A stretch of DNA of 64,000 bases from Perognathus longimembris pacificus (GCF_023159225.1 NC_063164.1:70293300-70357299), one strand, 5' to 3'. Shown: positions 35,279 through 46,615, counted from the first letter of the stretch. The notes: generated by a model from the sequence alone, not told the origin. Numbers and translations: made by a program.

Positions 35279-36448
35279 TTAGTGAGCTGGTCTTTCTGCT
35301 GGACTTTGGCTATTGAAGTTTCTTTCTGATTCTGTCTGTGTGTCTTTTACGATCTCTGTTGGGTGGGCTTCCCCTCTTAATATTCGCTGTAGGGCTGGTT
35401 TTTTATTCACATACTCCTTTAGCTCCTCTTTGGTGTGGAAAGATCTGGTTCTCCCTTCGAATGTGAACTCCAGTTTCGCTGGATATTTGATCCGAGGTTG
35501 TAAATTGTTATTCTGAAGTACTTGGATGGTGTTCTTCCACTCACTTCGAGCTTGGTAAGTTTATGTGGATAAGTCGGATGTTATTCGAATCCTCTTCCCA
35601 TTGAAAAAAGTTTCCTTCTTCGCTTTGGCTGAATTCAGAATTTGCTCTTTAATCTTGAGGTCTGTAGTCCTGAATATTATGTGCCTTGGGGTGGTTTTCC
35701 TGGGGTCTGGCCTGCCAGGTGTCCTATAGGCTTCGGTTACCTGGATGGGGTCCCCTGTGAGATTGGGGAAGTTTTCTGCAATAACTTTATTGAGAACATG
35801 ATTAAGCCCTCTGCTCTGATATTCGGCTCCTTCTTCTATTCCAATTATGCGCAGATTATATCTCTTGTCTTTGTCCATTAGTTCCTGGATTAATCTTCCC
35901 TGAAGCTTCACCTTTTCTTGGAGTGTGGTCATTTTCTGGTTGTTGTCAGCTGCTTCATCGTCCAGGCGAGAGATTCTGGATTCCATATGGTCCACTCTTT
36001 GTGTTATGGTTTCAATTGCGGAGTTTATGGATGTCAGAGAGCTATTCATGGTTGTCATATCAGCTCTGATCGTGGAAATTTCTTCCTTTAAAGAGTTGTA
36101 TTTTAAATCTATTTTTTCATGCATTTCAATTCTCAGGGTGTGGAGATTTTCTTTAAAGGCGGCTTGCATTTTATCCATTTTTGCTTCCATTTCTTTAAAC
36201 GAGGCTTGCATTGTATCCAGTTTTGCTTCCATTTCTTTCTTGGCTTCCTGGGTGTCCTTCCAGATTTCTGCTCTAAACTCCTGCAATTGTTTTCTGATTT
36301 CATTTCTGACGCTTTCGATCATTCCTGTTAACATGGCCTCATTTGCTTTTTTATTCTCCATCTCCTCTTCAGTCGTGCTGCTTTTTGGAGCTAGCGAGTT
36401 GGCTTGTCCTTTGATGAACTGAGTTATGTTTCTTTGTGATTTGCGCAT
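35279..36448 (-). pseudogene. L1-B ORF1: coiled-coil RNA chaperone with one nonsense codon
   Basis: From the Met at 36448 (MRKSQRNITQF) to TAA at 35279-35281 is 390 codons in one frame, with a single internal stop at 35561-35563. There the codon is TAA where L1-C has CAA (after RI.ADLST). Upstream of the stop lie the basic N-terminus, a long coiled coil with two tandem 14-residue units (MEAKLDTMQASFKE / MEAKMDKMQAAFKE) and the RRM (YNLRIIGIEEG, PRHIIFRT). Downstream is the rest of the C-terminal RNA-binding domain. Loss of that domain would be expected to abolish RNP function unless the stop is read through or is an allele. The frame is open for 27 more codons upstream, but the Met at 36448 aligns with the starts in L1-A and L1-C. 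Confidence 0.93.
36151..36234 (-). repeat. 42-bp tandem duplication in the ORF1 coiled coil
   Basis: Units 36151-36192 and 36193-36234 differ at about 4 of 42 positions and encode two successive 14-residue (two-heptad) coiled-coil units. L1-A and L1-C have a single unit at this place. Confidence 0.92.
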
Positions 36449-37634
36449 CTGGAGGTCTGTGTAGATCTTCCCTTCCTTCTGTGTAGGCGTGTCTACGGCA
36501 GCAGGTGCTGTCGCTGTGGCCCCGCCCACCAGTGCAGGGCACGCCTACCAGAGCGGGCGCTTTCGCCAGGGCCCTGCCCTCCTGTGCACTGTGAGTCCCC
36601 TACAACAGGCACTTTAGCGGGGTCTGCCTCCCAGAGCGAGCCCTGGGTTGTTGGGTTGTGTTTGCGCCCTCCCGCGAGTCCGTTGGGGGGGGAGGCAGTA
36701 TGTGTGGGGCCCAGTGGGATCGACTGTCCGGGTGTGGCTTGGCTCCCTCAGACCTCGCCTCCGCTGCGAGGAGGGGGAACGAGATCAGGCTCAGGTGACC
36801 CTGCTGGGCTGGTATTGCCCACCAGCGCCTGTGATTTTAGTTGTAAGAGTCCGAAAGGTCTAGGCGCCTCGGGTGGGGCTTGCCCTGCCGGCCGTCCCCG
36901 GCCCCTGTTGGGAAGGGGACGGGGCCGGTTCTGCCAGATCAGGAACCTTTGGGGGCTTGGGGCTGTTCCGCCCTTCCCCTGCTAGACTGGCTTCCCAGCG
37001 CCTGATGGGAGCTTCCCGCCTGATTTGGGGATTCTTTGTCCCCACGGGAGTGGGGAGGGGGAGGGAGGGAGATATAGCTTCTTTGTCGGGCTTGGGTCTC
37101 CCGTTGGGGGAAGGGATTATGGGGAACTCACTTTTGCTGCTTTGTGTGTGTGTCCCGCGCAGCCGTTGGCCCTTCAGGGGTTGGCGAAGTGTCGTGGTGG
37201 CTTCCCCCGTTCCCTCTTTCTGCCGCGCTGGGTTCCCTTGTCCGAATCCGGTGTGGACCCGAACTTCTCGTCGCTGCCGGTTAGTGTCTTGCTCCGCACC
37301 CTGCCTTGTGTCCGTGGGGTCTCCTGCTATATGGATTCTGCGCTCCTGGCAACCTGTCTGCCGATCGCCGGGTTCCCCTTTCCCAGCCTGACCCTGTTTG
37401 GGCCAGGGTCGGCTGGTGGGGGGAGGGTGCCCCGGCGAATCTCCGGCTCCGTATAGGTTTTCGGTTCTTCTTTTTTGCTCCTTTTTGTTTTCCTGCGTTT
37501 CTCCACTGCTTCTGGATGCTGGTTTTGCTGGGTTCTTGGTGGGGTGTTGGGTGTTGGAGTTCCCAGCTCGCTATTCAGTTGGTGCGAGTCGGGGTGCCTC
37601 CCTATTCTTTCGGCGCCATCTTTCTCCCTCCTAG
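36449..37634 (-). promoter_or_regulatory. L1-B 5'UTR / internal promoter region
   Basis: A GC- and CpG-rich stretch preceding ORF1, carrying short degenerate repeats of 'CCACCAGTGCAGGGCACG / CTACCAGAGCGGGCGCTT' type near 36480-36640 and ending at the YY1-type motif. It aligns by eye with 7622-9207 of L1-A, but is about 0.4 kb shorter. Open frames of 70-170 codons on the opposite strand are low-complexity and not credible genes. Promoter role is inferred from the family. Confidence 0.78.
37615..37622 (-). promoter_or_regulatory. YY1-type motif at the L1-B 5' end
   Basis: On the element strand AAGATGGC begins 13 nt from the element start, at almost the same offset as in L1-A. In human L1, YY1 binding here fixes the start site. 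Function is inferred. Confidence 0.6.
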
Positions 37635-37645
37635 ATGAATTTTCT

Positions 37646-40600
37646 ATAGATCATTTTCTGGTTTTATATATTCCAAAAATGGTTCTCCTCTGCCACCTAC
37701 ATGGTGCAGGCACCACAAGATATTTACGACTTACACTTCAGCCTTTTGTCCTGTCCATGACTTTGAGTTTTTCAGCACAGTAGATGACAAAAGTGTTCAC
37801 AAGAAGTCCTTCTGTCACTAGAATGATTAGACTATGGATGGTAAGTACAGTGAATCACACAAATGAATTCCATTAATGTGAGTTTGGGGTCTAAGAAACA
37901 GATCTTTGAAAGGACAAGGGAAGTCTTTTAGGGCTATGCCTCAGGTAAATCTTTAAAGTATCATTTATGAAAAGAATAAAGGGCTTTCATTTAGGCTCAG
38001 AGAAAACAGGGATTTGTGGGTTACAGGATATCTAGCTCAACCATCTAAATATCTCCACCTCAGGACTGAGAATCTTGCTTTTCTTTCAAAGGTGTCCTGA
38101 CTTTTCATAGGGGAGCTCTGAGATACTGCACTGAATTTTTTTATAATTAAATTACGAGTGTGCAGGCTTGTAGGCAAAATGTGTTTCCACAGACATAGGA
38201 AAAAATGATTTATTTTACCATAGAAGGCTTCTGGCTTTAAATTATGCCTTAAATCAATGGTGACAATCAAAGTTTCTTATTTTCAGTTTCCAAGGTTTCC
38301 AGATTAGGTAACACTAATAACCAACTCTATAATTTATGTGGATTTATCTCAGATCAATGTAACCATCATGTTCATGATGCAACCTCATCCTTCCCCTTCC
38401 TGTAGGTGACTCCCCTCAAGTTCAAGTGAAATTCTTGGTTACTATGATGTTAATACAGGACAGAAGTTACATCTACCTCACCTATAACCAATAACTGATT
38501 CTTCTTGTCTGTTCTCAAATCCTATGTGGTGATTTTCAAGTGTTGTTCCTGGCATTTCTGTTTTAATATGAGGTTTCCTGAATATAGAGCCTGATAAAAA
38601 GATTGAGTTGTAAATACCTTGGTTACAGTATGATTTTGAAATGCCAAAGGCAATGAGCCATTTTTAATGGACACCACTACAAGTGACTGGTGTGAATATG
38701 AATGAAACCATATAAAGAGCATTACTATGTGAATCACAAGTCTTTCCTTGAGGGAGGACTTGTTCCTTTAGATTCCATCCTCTGTTAGTCACAGGTGATT
38801 CATGGATATCAGCATTCCATTGCACATGGCCTGAATTCCCACTGGTATCTCACATCATTGTGTTAGACAAGCCTATATGCAGAAAGTGATAGTTGTGTAG
38901 GGCCAAAGGAGGATTTGTAAGGTCATATTTGTGGTTGCTACTTAGAGTTGTGGAGAACTGGACAGTGATAGCTGAAGCAAACCATATGGTTAAGAGGATC
39001 TGAAGAATTATGAAGTCCATTATGTTTTATGGGGGAAAGATACTTAAATCTAGAATAAGAATTAGAAGTTTTCAAATATTGAAAAGACAGCTCATGTCAC
39101 ATTTGCATTAAGTATATGTCATATTACATAAATACCTTTAGGAAAAATGACATTCTGTGAATTTGTAAGTCCTTCATGTATCTCTGATAATCTCATACTA
39201 CTTCTGGTTATGAGTGTGACAGGCCTTTCTTCAGTGTATCTCTCTGGCTCTTTAAAATAAAGTAAAAAATAAATTTAAAAAATAGAATATGGAACAAGAA
39301 ATTCTGAATATAATCTATTTGGCTTTCTCTCTATATTTTTATATGTCTCTACTTCAGTTTCCAATGACCAGTTTTAGTTCTCTGAGACTACACTATTCAT
39401 ATAATAATTGAGCACTTTTCTTTTGTGTGTCTCCTCTAAATCTTCTAATTTTAAAATTTAAAAAAATCCCTACTGAGTTAGATTTTTCTTAGACCTAAGT
39501 GGACAATAAATTTTTCATTGACAAAGGTGATTTGCTGCCCTTGATTTATTTCTCACCTGTTATAATCATTCGGGAACGAGATTAAGAAACACCTTTGACA
39601 TTTTTCCTGTGGCTTTAAGATTGCTATGCAGCTATTCATCTCCACACAGAAATTGAATGAATGAGTTACTCGCATTTGACAAAAAAAAGAAAGAAAGAAA
39701 TCATCAAATGAAATTAAATAAAAAAGAAAAGGAAAAGCTGGGGAATAGTCAGAAAGAAAATAGACTGTAATCTAGTTAGCAAATAATAATGCTAACCACC
39801 ACTCTTTATAAGTAAAAAGGAGAACAAATAGGGAGACCTGGTGAGATTTTTATAAAATTCTTGGCACTGCACAGCTGGGAAAATTTCCTAGCTTATTCAC
39901 ATCAGCTAAAACATTTCTTTCTTTTTATCTTTTAAAAAAGGCAAAGAAAATGGAAACTGTGTGTGCAGACTTCCACTGGGTCTATTTGTTATGTAATTTT
40001 TGCTTCAACTGTAAAACAACAAAACAAAGCATATATACAGGGCACCAGTCAACCAGATAAATTACCGAATTTACCTTAGCAAGTTTTTATGTGCAAAGAA
40101 AGTAGCAAATTGAACATTTCTTAAAAGCCTTAGCTATTTCTCTAAACCTATACAATGATATGGATTGATACATAAAACATTCTAATTGCACAAAAATCAT
40201 ATTAATTTGAAAAATTGAGTAACATGGACAGATGAGAAAAAAATTAATTTGCTGTAATCTTAACACCTAGAGAGAACCATAAATATTTCCATAGCTTTAA
40301 TGTCTATACATGTAAATAAAACACAGACACATTCACTCATACAGTTAAAAGATATACACACATATACATATGAAAACTCCCAAACAGATCAAATGTAACA
40401 ATTTCCCTGTAATTCATTTCCTCCCAAATGCTGCATACCATAAATAGTTTATATATTTACATGTGTACACACAAGTGTAAAATTTTAAGGCAAATGACAC
40501 ATTAATATTTCTGAAAAATAATAATTTTTCTTTCATAGTAAAAATTTCATTCTCATTTAAAGAACATTAACCTTAAGCACAACTGAAAAAAACTGAAAAG

Positions 40601-40754
40601 AAAAAAACAACTTGGAAATCTACGATTGGAAAATAATGGGATTTTAAATCACAATTTTTCTCCAATTTTGTTTTCTTTTGGACTTTATTTTCTGATGGTG
40701 CAGAGATTTGACCTGTCACCTCATTCTTATTTGGTGTGCTTGCTCACAGCTTGG
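37646..40754. other. Unique DNA, no gene seen
   Basis: Three kb with no element I can name. A-rich patches lie at 39255-39285 and 39690-39740. Open frames at 38037 and 38522 are short and featureless. Confidence 0.5.
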
Positions 40755-40862
40755 AGATGGAGTGTAATGAAACTTTCATCTGGATGGACTTAATCAGTGT
40801 TCTGCATAGATCTTCTTTCCTAGTAGGATTACAGAACTAACTCTCCAGTGTCTAGCTTAATT
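40755..40862 (-). repeat. Degenerate B1-like SINE
   Basis: In reverse orientation, GGCTGACTTC-like, CAGATCTTCTTTCC and TAGTAGGATTACAG resemble the B1-like head seen elsewhere. Strongly diverged. Confidence 0.4.
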
Positions 40863-41330
40863 TTTATTATTTTATATATAATTTTCATTGAAGTACTATT
40901 TATTTTACACAAATCATATTCCTTCATTCCTAAACATAACCAGTTCATTCTCCCATTTTCCTAGCATAGTATAGTCTCTTGTAAATTCTTTCATCAGGTC
41001 TTCTATTTATTTAGTTATATTAGGATTTTTAAGTCAATACTTCATGTTTGCTAGTAATTCACCCTTGAGCCATGCCTCCATTCCTCTTTTTTTTTTCCTC
41101 TTCCACTGGTTATTTTTGACCTAACATCTTGCTCACTGCTCAGGACTGTACATGCATTACAAACCATTGGGTGTAGCCTCACCTTCAAGGCTATGATGAC
41201 AGGGATATTAAACCACACACAGAATCTCTTTTGAGAGGCAATCTGGTGGACATTTCTGGCTGAAGTGACCTGGAATTTTGTTCTTCCAAATCTCAGCTTC
41301 CATCAGTTGAAATGATACTCTGCTATCTGT
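40863..41330. other. Unique DNA, no gene seen
   Basis: No recognised exon; 41170-41330 could be a very old SINE remnant but cannot be assigned. Confidence 0.4.
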
Positions 41331-41331
41331 T

Positions 41332-41440
41332 GAGAAGAGGTCTCAAATTTTTCTGCCTTGGCTGGCCTCAAACTGAAATTCTCTCATGTTTAGCTTCCCA
41401 TGTAGCTAGGTTTATAAATGTGAGCCACAGCCACCCAGCT
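41332..41440 (-). repeat. B1-like SINE monomer
   Basis: The plus strand reads CTGCCTTGGCTGGCCTCAAA CTGAAATTCTC ... GTAGCTAGGTTTATAAATGT GAGCCACAGCC, a reversed 7SL/B1 monomer. Confidence 0.75.
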
Positions 41441-42570
41441 TCACCTGCTCTTTAGGCATTCCTTTAAAAGGTGATTGCATTATCTATCATTTATTTTTGA
41501 GCAGTGAGAAATTGTTCATTGAACTCTTCTTTCTGTTTGTGAAACTCTGTATTATTCTTGTAGCATATATCTGCATTCCCCCTCTTAATTTTTTTCTCCT
41601 TTTTTCATTAACATTTGCTTCATTTGCTGTGTTTCCTTAAGAGTTGTAGTGTAGCAATATAATTGGCTTATCAATAAAGCTCTGCCACAGCTGTCATTCT
41701 CTACTGTTTGGCCAAATGGACTGCTTTCTACTGAGACATTGCCTTCTTCATTGGCTTGTTCTTAATCCCAAATTGTGTTATTTGAGTCTGCAATTTAAGT
41801 TATATATAGTATATCTTCTTTTGCAAATATGTTAGATCTTACAATAGTGTATGAATTCTTTCTATTCTTGCTAATATTGTTTTGCATATGGTTACTGATG
41901 GGACAAATATTACATAAAATTTATTATGTAGGGTGTGAACACTTCTTCTTGTTTTATGGAAGATGAAATTTTTAGCCTTTCCTGGTTATTCTTAGATGGG
42001 GAATTGTTAATAAAAGACTACTAGTAATTCACTAACACATTTCTTCATCTTGTGATAACAGTCAAGTTCTCTTGTACATAGGTGTGGTTATATAGCTATT
42101 TTTTTTCATCTTCTGAAGCAGCTATACAAATTAGTTAAACTGGTGGCTTGTCAGTAATAGAAATTTATTTGGCACAGTGCTTGAGACGCAAGATAAAGGT
42201 GTCAGCAGCTTTGGTATCTCTTGAGAGTCCCTCAGTGGAGAATCACAGAAAGTACCTCCTCTTAATTCCTCATGTGGTGGAGAAGTAGAAGTTTCTTTGG
42301 GCTATCTCTTACAAGGGCACTAATTCCTTTAAAGATTCTGCCATGATGACCAATTTGTCTACCAAAATACCACTCCCTAACACTGTCATAAAGATTCAGA
42401 TTTCAATAAGAATTTCAGAGACACTCAAACATTCAAAGATAGCATGAATTCTAGACAGATTAAAAAGAGAAAGCACAAATAAGTTTTGTTTGACCAAAAC
42501 AACAACAACAAAATTTCCCACACATCATTCTCAGGCTCTTCCCCCTTCTTTTTCCATGTGGGAAGCTGTG
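41441..42570. other. Unique DNA, no gene seen
   Basis: No exon or named repeat. Confidence 0.5.
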
Positions 42571-42574
42571 CCTT

Positions 42575-43345
42575 AAAAATAATAGTGTCCGCCCAAATGC
42601 CCCCAAATATATGAGTGGATCAAAAAAATGTGATACTATGGGGCACAGGTGGCTCACACCTGTAACCCCAACTACTCAGGAGGATGAGATCTGAGGATTG
42701 TGATTAGAAGCCAACCAGTGCAGAAAAGTCCGTGTGAGACTCTCATCTCCAATAAATTACACAAAAAAAGACAGAAGTGGTGCTGTGGCTCAAGTGGTAG
42801 AGTGCTGAGTCTTGAACTCACAGAAGCTTAGGGACAGTACTCAAGCCTTGAGTTCAAGCCCCAAGACTAGGAAAAAACAAAACAAAAGAAAAAGAAAAAA
42901 TTCTGTGATAAAATGGAAATTACACAGCTATTAGAAAGAAAAAAATAATGTTATTTGCAGGGAAATAGATGGAACTAGAAAGAATCATGTAAAGTGAGGT
43001 AACAGAACATAGGTTCTCTTTGATATGCAGAAGCTAGATCTGAAATTCGCTATGACATGACAAATTACACAAGATTCTAGATACTCACATACAGTGAGAT
43101 CAAATGAAGAAACTTTTAGGAGAGAATCACAAAGGTGCAATGCCTAAGTCTCTCTTTGTATTTATACAAAATGATAAACATATTGAAATGAACTCTAAGA
43201 TATGATGAAAGTTCACTATACAACTCTTGGGTGGAGATGGGAAGGAGAGACTGGGAGATAATGAGGGAACAGAAGACATATAGGAAAGGAAAGTGCTCAT
43301 TACCTGACTCATGTAATTGTAAGCCCTCTGTACATTACCTCTATA
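42575..43345 (+). mobile_element. Older L1 3' end, split by a SINE
   Basis: 42575-42632 matches the ORF2 C-terminal coding segment (CCAAATATATGAGTGGATCA). After the SINE, 42898-43345 continues with AATGGAAATTACACAGCTAT, GGAACTAGAAAGAATCATGT, a purine-rich 3'UTR tract and a TGTACATTAC...ATAATAACAA end. It is diverged. Confidence 0.75.
42633..42897 (+). repeat. B1-like/Geo SINE inside an old L1
   Basis: The head GGGGCACAGGTGGCTCACAC CTGTAACCCC is 7SL/B1 type. It is followed by the linker CATCTCCAATAAATTACACA and the Geo monomer (GACAGAAGTGGTGCTGTGGC ... GAGTTCAAGCCCCAAGACTA) with an A-rich tail. The flanking TGTGATA may be part of a TSD (42629 region and 42903 region). Confidence 0.85.
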
Positions 43346-44555
43346 ATAACAATAGAGTATATTATAAAAAGAAGTTTCTACCTATAATTATTTTTTAAAA
43401 TAGAGTTAAAAGACCACAATGAATGTGAGGTTTTGTATTATAGCTTATATGGAGGCCACCTACAAATCAAGAATATCCGTTTTTCTCAGGTGACTTTGAG
43501 GTACATATCAATGTGTTGAATAGTGGAAATCTCCAGATCTATGGAGTAACAGGCTTCTGAAGAAACAATGAGAAAGAAAAGACAACCTAAAATTTATCCT
43601 AAAATACAAAGATAGTGTGTTTAAAACAACTTATCTCAGATCTGCACAAGAAATTGCAAACTCAAAAACATATAGAGCCAAGGCAAATAAGGTAACAAAA
43701 TTAGAAAAGCCAGAACACATGGAGATATATATAACTCATTCTAATAATTTATTTGTTTTAACTAAACTAACCAATATAATCACACATGATCATTCAACAT
43801 TAAATTGTATCATTAATTGTATCATTAAATTGTATTTCCAATTATACTTTTTGAAAAAATAAATTTTTAGTTATTACATTTTTCCATTTTATTATCATTG
43901 CATTAGCTTTTAACTAGAGACCTGACACCCTTTCTAGTAGGGAAGTTGCTTACAACTAATGGTATCATAGATAATAAATAATTCATCTTTGACAATGTTA
44001 GCAAAGATATTTATTTTCATGATATTGTGAAATGTGAAACAAATGTTCACTAAGAAATACCCTTTTGGCATGGATAGAATACATAAATGATCCTTTTAAT
44101 GTTTCAGATAATTACTTGTAAGATAGTAATAGAAACCTGATGCTTCAGTAGTTTTAGATTAATTTTCAACACTACTTGTACTCTTCGGTTCAACAATTTT
44201 TATTTATTTGTTTACTAATGTTGATTGAGAAAACTTTTCAATTTACTTTATTTTCATAAACTCTTCAACTATACAACCTTTGGGGAATTTAGTTCCCACC
44301 TCAATAACAAGCAAAATGTATTCCGCTAAATTATTTTCATTTTTTGAAGAGACTTCAGCACAGAGAATTGGTTCACATTTCGCCATAGTAAATATTTCTC
44401 AAACACATAGACTAGTGAGATAAATGATATCCCAAACACATTTTTTTAAATCTATAGAATCTTTAAATGTTATCTTGTTTGAGAAGATGTCTGCTGGTGT
44501 CTTTATGGTAAGAATGTTAAGATGCATTGTTTTGTGTGCTTTGAGTAGACTTTAA
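43346..44555. other. AT-rich unique DNA, no gene seen
   Basis: No exon or named repeat. An 81-codon frame at 43617 has no recognisable feature. Confidence 0.5.
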
Positions 44556-44557
44556 AT

Positions 44558-44862
44558 GCTAAGAAGTGTCCTTGTAAGAGAGAGACAGGTAGATTAGATA
44601 ACGAGAAAGGGAGGAGGAAATGTGACCTTGAAGGTAGACATCATGGTAAGTAACTCAAGTAGCTGAGAGTCAAGAAACAGAAAATGTTATAGAGACTCCA
44701 GGAGAAGAACACATAGAGATGCTCACACCTCCATTTCAGCCAGCCCAGTAATGTTGACCTCAGAATCTGACCTCCTGAATCTGACCTAAAAAACTGATTG
44801 TTTAAGCCACTGAGTCTGATTGTAATTTGTTACAGCAACCACAGAAAACTAACACAACATGC
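44558..44862 (+). repeat. MLT1-like (ERVL-MaLR) LTR, old
   Basis: The order GTGTCCTTGTAAGAGAGAGA CAGGTAGATTAGA, GGAGGAAATGTGACC, then TGTTTAAGCCACTGAGTCTG and TAATTTGTTACAGCAACCAC AGAAAACTAACACAAC is characteristic of MLT1-type LTRs. It is heavily diverged; the 5' boundary is uncertain. Confidence 0.75.
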
Positions 44863-45318
44863 TTTTGCTAGAAATTATAAGGTCAAATTGCAAATATTTA
44901 TAATTAATAGTGGAATTCTCCATAATTCCCCATTACTAGCAACAAAATGTAATTCCCTATAATAATGAAATTTTATTGGATAACTATTTAAACCTAAAAA
45001 GAATGCTCACATCTATTCATCCAAGGGAAACTGAGGAAAGACATGAACAACCTGATGTTTTTCAATTAATTTTCTGGCTTCAATACCTACAATACCAATT
45101 TACAGTAGTTAAAATTATATTTTATAAATGCCATGATACTGTAAAAATGATCAGCTTTCAATAGAAACCAGAAACAAATTTTTTATTTTTTATTTTTTCT
45201 CTAGAATTAGGATGTTGCTCTCAGATAACCATATGATCACATTCTTAAACAACTGAAACTCTATAATGTACTGTGTTACTAAGCTGTTGTGTTCGGTAGG
45301 CTAGGTATATTAAGTGCA
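44863..45318. other. AT-rich unique DNA, no gene seen
   Basis: No exon or named repeat. Confidence 0.5.
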
Positions 45319-45463
45319 TTTTTTTGTGCTGGTCCTGGGCTTTGAACTCAGGGCCTAGGCACAGTTGCTGAGCTGTTGTGCTCCAGGCTAACACTCTACC
45401 ACTAGAGCCAGCTTTTTTGAAAGTTAATTGAGTCTAATGGACTTTGTTGCCTGGGCTGTCTAC
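45319..45463 (-). repeat. Geo tail and part of the B1-like head of a SINE, split by an LTR
   Basis: TGTGCTGGTCCTGGGCTTTG AACTCAGGGCCTAGGC is the reversed Geo end, followed by the linker and a reversed B1 head up to TGCCTGGGCTGTC. The remainder of the head resumes at about 45891. Confidence 0.8.
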
Positions 45464-45894
45464 TGTAAGGTTCCCCCCCACCCCCAAGAAGGTCTCCACA
45501 TAGATGCCCCTGTTTAAGTCTGTGCTCAGTACCTGTGTTACCTAGGTAACTGGCACACCAGAAGGCAGTTACCTCCACCTCTGAGGTCACATCCAATCCC
45601 CCTGACCATACCTCCCCTTTCCCTATATAATCCCGATCAACAGGAGTCCCGGCTCTCTTTCCTTTTCTCACTCTAGCTGCCTTTCTCTCTCCCTCTTGCT
45701 CCCTTTCTCTCTTTCCTTTTCTCTCTTACTCTCTCTTGCTCCATTTCTCTCTTTGCTCTTCTCTCTTTTTCTCTTCTTCCTTCCCCTCTGTCTCCCCATA
45801 GCTCCAACTTGTGCAGGCTAGCAGTTTGCTCTCCCCACAACAAACTCTTTTCTGCCTGAACCATGGGGTGGGTTTCCTTATTTGGAGAACCTCA
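45464..45894 (+). mobile_element. Probable solo LTR of an endogenous retrovirus
   Basis: About 430 bp starting TGTAAGGTTCC and ending near GGAGAACCTCA, an imperfect inverted terminal match. It has LTR-like order: a TATATAA box at 45624-45630, a long polypyrimidine tract at 45655-45790, and an AACAAACTC polyadenylation-like element near 45838 followed by CTGCCTGAACCATGGGG. It interrupts a SINE. No clean target duplication was found, so boundaries are approximate and the family is unassigned. No viral coding sequence is present. Confidence 0.55.
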
Positions 45895-45932
45895 GATCTC
45901 AGCCACCTGTGTGAGCCACCTGAACCCAGCCT
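45889..45932 (-). repeat. Remaining head of the LTR-split SINE
   Basis: CTCAGATCTCAGCCACCTGT GTGAGCCACC ... CCAGCC is the 5' end of the B1-like head in reverse, with an internal deletion of about 20 nt. Confidence 0.7.
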
Positions 45933-46420
45933 TAAACGCATTGTTAACTTGTTTTTATTATCAACTTACAATAAGTTTATTGGGATATAATCTTGTCTAG
46001 TCGAGAAGAATTTTTATTGTACACCTAATACAAAGGAAGAGGAAAGGAGAAAGCATTTTATGAGAGTTGTAAAGCTAGGATGCCAAATTTCTCTTCTGAA
46101 AAACTATATTCAGACACAAATTCAAGATAAGAAACTATACAAAGATTAAAGAGTATGTTACAAGCTGATTATACTTAATCAAATGTTTGCACTCAGATGA
46201 ATAAAAGTATTTCATGCATACATGATATAGGAATTATTCTCAGTACTTTTCTTAATAAAAAAAACCTTAATATATATTGTTAATTGCTGGATTATAAATA
46301 GTGTCACTAATGGCTTCCCAATAGTATTTTACCAATTTTAACACTTTCTTGTACCCTCCAAAACAATGCAAAAATAGATCAAGTTGTTATCTTCATCAAG
46401 GAATTACTATGGCTTTAAGA
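45933..46420. other. AT-rich unique DNA, no gene seen
   Basis: No exon or named repeat. Confidence 0.5.
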
Positions 46421-46424
46421 TGTC

Positions 46425-46615
46425 AGTGGCTCATTCCTATCATTCTAACTACTTAAAAGGTTGAGTTGGGGAGAATCATGGTTCCAGGCCAGTCAGTCCA
46501 AGAGACTTTAACCTAAGCATTGTGACATTCATTTATCATCTAACCTACAACAGGAAGCTTTTACAAAGGAGGTTGCTCCTGGGCACGAAGTAAGACCCTT
46601 TCTCAAAAATAACCA
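46425..46615 (+). repeat. Old B1-like SINE with internal insertion
   Basis: TCAGTGGCTCATTCCTATCA ... GGTTCCAGGCCAGTCAG begins the monomer. About 75 unrelated bases follow, and then TGGGCACGAAGTAAGACCCT TTCTC completes it. Confidence 0.6.

Larger units (their letters stand above)
31151..37645 (-). mobile_element. L1-B: young, nearly complete LINE-1 with TSDs
   Basis: The body 31162-37634 is about 6.5 kb on the minus strand. It is flanked by the perfect 11-bp TSD ATGAATTTTCT at 31151-31161 and 37635-37645. In element order it has the 5' AAGATGGC motif, a GC-rich 5'UTR, ORF1 (36448-35279), a spacer of 54 bp with a 19-nt A run, ORF2 (35224-31398), a short 3'UTR and an A-rich tail. It has a complete 5' end and few lesions: one nonsense codon in ORF1, one A-run frameshift inside ORF2 and one at its first codons. 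It is the least decayed L1 here and closest to a recently active source. Confidence 0.96.

Noticed and set aside
45673..45941. Minus-strand frames rich in Glu/Arg/Lys
   Set aside because: Antisense of the polypyrimidine tract in the LTR-like element.
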